Assembly (NCBI GenBank): GCA_029780695.1
Contig: JAKOYD010000120.1
Span: 1 to 64,000, forward strand
DNA from: Pseudomonadota bacterium
GTDB lineage: Bacteria; Pseudomonadota; Gammaproteobacteria; Burkholderiales; Burkholderiaceae_C
Reading direction: 5' to 3'
Length of the DNA: 64,000 nucleotides
This document shows, in pieces, positions 62,553 to 64,000 of this stretch. The notes beneath the pieces are model-generated. The model searched no databases. It saw nothing but the letters and a program-made list of their open reading frames with translations, and was not told where the DNA came from. Both the position numbers and the translations under genes were made by a program. Numbering within the stretch: the stretch's first letter is position 1; every line of letters begins with the position of its first letter.

Positions 62553-64000
62553 TTATTGGCCCAGGTCGATGCGGTAGAGCGACTTGCCCGTGCCGTCGTC
62601 GGCCGCCGCCAGCGACACGTTGGTCAGGCCCGCCGCCTGCGCCACCGGCAGCGCGTTGGGCGCCGACGAGAACACCACGCGCCCGACCGTCGGCACCTTG
62701 GTGAAGCGCCAGCTGCGCGCGCTGCCGTTGGCGGCGCGCGTCACCGTCGGGTTGGCCTTGATGTAGTCGATCAGCACGTCGCGGTTGGCGTCGGGGCTGG
62801 CGTAGATCGTGGCCGTGCCGTCCAGCACCGCCAGCATGGTCTTGCCGCTGGTGGCGCGGTAGTTGTTGGTGGCGATGACGAAGTCCTGCGCGGGGTTGAT
62901 CGGCTGGCCCTTGTACGTCAGGTTCTTGATGCGGCTGCCTTCGGCCTGCGTCACGTCGAACTCATACTGCACGTCGGGCGTGGTGAACATGTCGAAGTTG
63001 TAGCCCGGGAAGGTGCTGATGAGCGGCTGGTCGGCCGTCTTGGCCGGGTCGATGCGGTTGAAGCGCTTGGCGGCCGATTCGAGCCAGGTCTTGATCTGCT
63101 CGCCATTGACCTTCACGGCGTAGACCGTGTTCGGGTACAGGTACAGGTCGGCCGCGTTGTAGATGGCCAGCGGGCCGGCGGCCACGTCGGTGTAGTCGGC
63201 CGCGCCCTGGAAGCCGCTCTTGAACGGCGCGCTGACGCTCAGCACCGGCAGGCTGGCGTACTGCGGCAGGTTGGCCTTGACGTAGCGCGCCACGTAGTCG
63301 GCCTGCGCCTGGTTGACGAGCTGAATCGCGCCCGGATCGCCCACGTCGGCGAACTGCGTGCCCATGCGGAAGTCGGTGCTGCCGATGGGCGTTTTCACAT
63401 ACTGGATGGCGGCCTGGTGCTCGGCCTCGACCACCGGCGCGATGCTGGGGTCGACCGCCACGTAGGTGGTCTTGCCGGCGGCGTCTTTGCCGGTGGCGGT
63501 GCTGCGTGCCTCAACCTTGGTCTGTGACTTGTCGATGACCCAGGCCTTGCCGTCGTACTTCAGTTGCAGGGCGATCACGCCCAGCGCCTTGCCCCAAGAA
63601 CTGGGCATCACGGCCGGCACGCCGCTGAGCGTGCCCGCCGTGTGGTCCACGCCCTCGCCGGTGTAGTACGGCTTGGCGATGCGTTCGGGGAACACCTGGT
63701 GCGAATGGCCCATCACCAGCGCATCGATGCCGGGCACCTTGGCGACGTGGCGGCCGGGGTTTTCCATCGTCGGGCTATAGGGCGCCGCGTCCATGCCGCC
63801 GTGCAGCAGCGCCACCACCACGTCGGCGCCCTTGGCGCGCAGTTCGGGCACGTATTTCTGCGCGCTTTCCACGGCGCCGTCGATGCGCAGCTTGCCGTCG
63901 ACCCAGCGCTTGTCCCAGTTCATGATGCCGGGCGTGGTGAAGCCGATCACGCCGACCTTGATCGGCACCGAGAGGGTCTTGCCGTCCTTGTTCTTGGCGG
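62553..64000 (-). CDS. cpdB: 2',3'-cyclic-nucleotide 2'-phosphodiesterase/3'-nucleotidase-like (partial)
   Basis: About 482 C-terminal residues; the N-terminus lies beyond the window end and the frame is open to base 64000. Visible are metallophosphoesterase metal motif ALVMGHSHQVFPE, then VPAVMPSSWGKALGVIALQL, and the C-terminal 5'-nucleotidase domain (PIGSTDFRMGTQFADVGDPG, ADLYLYPNTVYAVKVNGEQI, NFDMFTTPDVQYEF, DFVIATNNYRATSG). These support a CpdB-type periplasmic enzyme releasing phosphate and nucleosides; a plain 5'-nucleotidase is possible. It converges on sbp. Confidence 0.88.
   Translation of the reverse strand, partial: AKNKDGKTLSVPIKVGVIGFTTPGIMNWDKRWVDGKLRIDGAVESAQKYVPELRAKGADVVVALLHGGMDAAPYSPTMENPGRHVAKVPGIDALVMGHSHQVFPERIAKPYYTGEGVDHTAGTLSGVPAVMPSSWGKALGVIALQLKYDGKAWVIDKSQTKVEARSTATGKDAAGKTTYVAVDPSIAPVVEAEHQAAIQYVKTPIGSTDFRMGTQFADVGDPGAIQLVNQAQADYVARYVKANLPQYASLPVLSVSAPFKSGFQGAADYTDVAAGPLAIYNAADLYLYPNTVYAVKVNGEQIKTWLESAAKRFNRIDPAKTADQPLISTFPGYNFDMFTTPDVQYEFDVTQAEGSRIKNLTYKGQPINPAQDFVIATNNYRATSGKTMLAVLDGTATIYASPDANRDVLIDYIKANPTVTRAANGSARSWRFTKVPTVGRVVFSSAPNALPVAQAAGLTNVSLAAADDGTGKSLYRIDLGQ

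Overview
The window looks like chromosome of a high-GC betaproteobacterium, most probably family Comamonadaceae (Burkholderiales). This is inferred from gene order (bamE-dapB-exbB-exbD-leuS-lptE-holA-proA in one run; hpf, ptsN, hprK together), four orphan Bug/TctC-type binding proteins, a split-alpha transhydrogenase (pntAa/pntAb/pntB), and short palindromic repeats in most gaps. I see no rRNA, tRNA, CRISPR array or prophage. The only intact mobile element is one IS5-family insertion sequence (28521-29675).

Layout. 1-2.3 kb: 3' end of malate synthase G, a DksA-like factor, a CWC mini-protein and an amino-acid-type ABC binding protein. 2.5-8.4 kb: LysR regulator divergent from a sulfatase/phosphonate-monoesterase-like enzyme, a cupin, a Bug receptor and an MFS exporter, probably an accessory catabolic unit. 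8.6-14 kb: class II amidotransferase, MFS protein with a C-terminal tail domain, pssA, gshB and benE. 14.1-20.5 kb: LysR divergent from a CoA-transferase, a lipoprotein esterase, an HMG-CoA-lyase-like enzyme and two Bug receptors, a second catabolic unit. 20.5-28.2 kb: potassium and glutathione block (two tandem kup genes, gshA, then divergent trkH-trkA). 28.2-29.7 kb: repeat-rich DNA with the IS. 29.8-38.6 kb: minus-strand run bamE to proA covering outer-membrane assembly, lysine and proline synthesis, energy transduction, leucyl-tRNA charging and replication. 38.6-42.6 kb: fur, hprK, ptsN, hpf and corA. 43-50 kb: nucleosidase, fadD and the transhydrogenase operon, which carries two extra small genes. 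50.1-57.6 kb: nudix, TSUP transporter, mnmA, VIT, terC, an anion-type binding lipoprotein and a Bug receptor with its LysR. 57.6-64 kb: Ala-Pro-repeat lipoprotein, XRE regulator, norEF-like pair, SLAC1/TehA channel, sulfate-binding protein and the 3' part of a cpdB-like nucleotidase.

The most unusual content is repetitive. Family A is a short palindrome (small ATAGCT-type inverted repeat followed by a GCGCTTG/CAAGCGC hairpin) with about 18 copies. Most are intergenic, but two lie in frame inside the housekeeping genes proA and leuS, and others supply the stop codon and last residues of mnmA, mtnN and a lysR gene. Family B is a longer GC-rich element whose four copies each begin at the stop codon of the preceding gene (trkA, corA, lptE, exbB). 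No defence island or biosynthetic cluster is visible.
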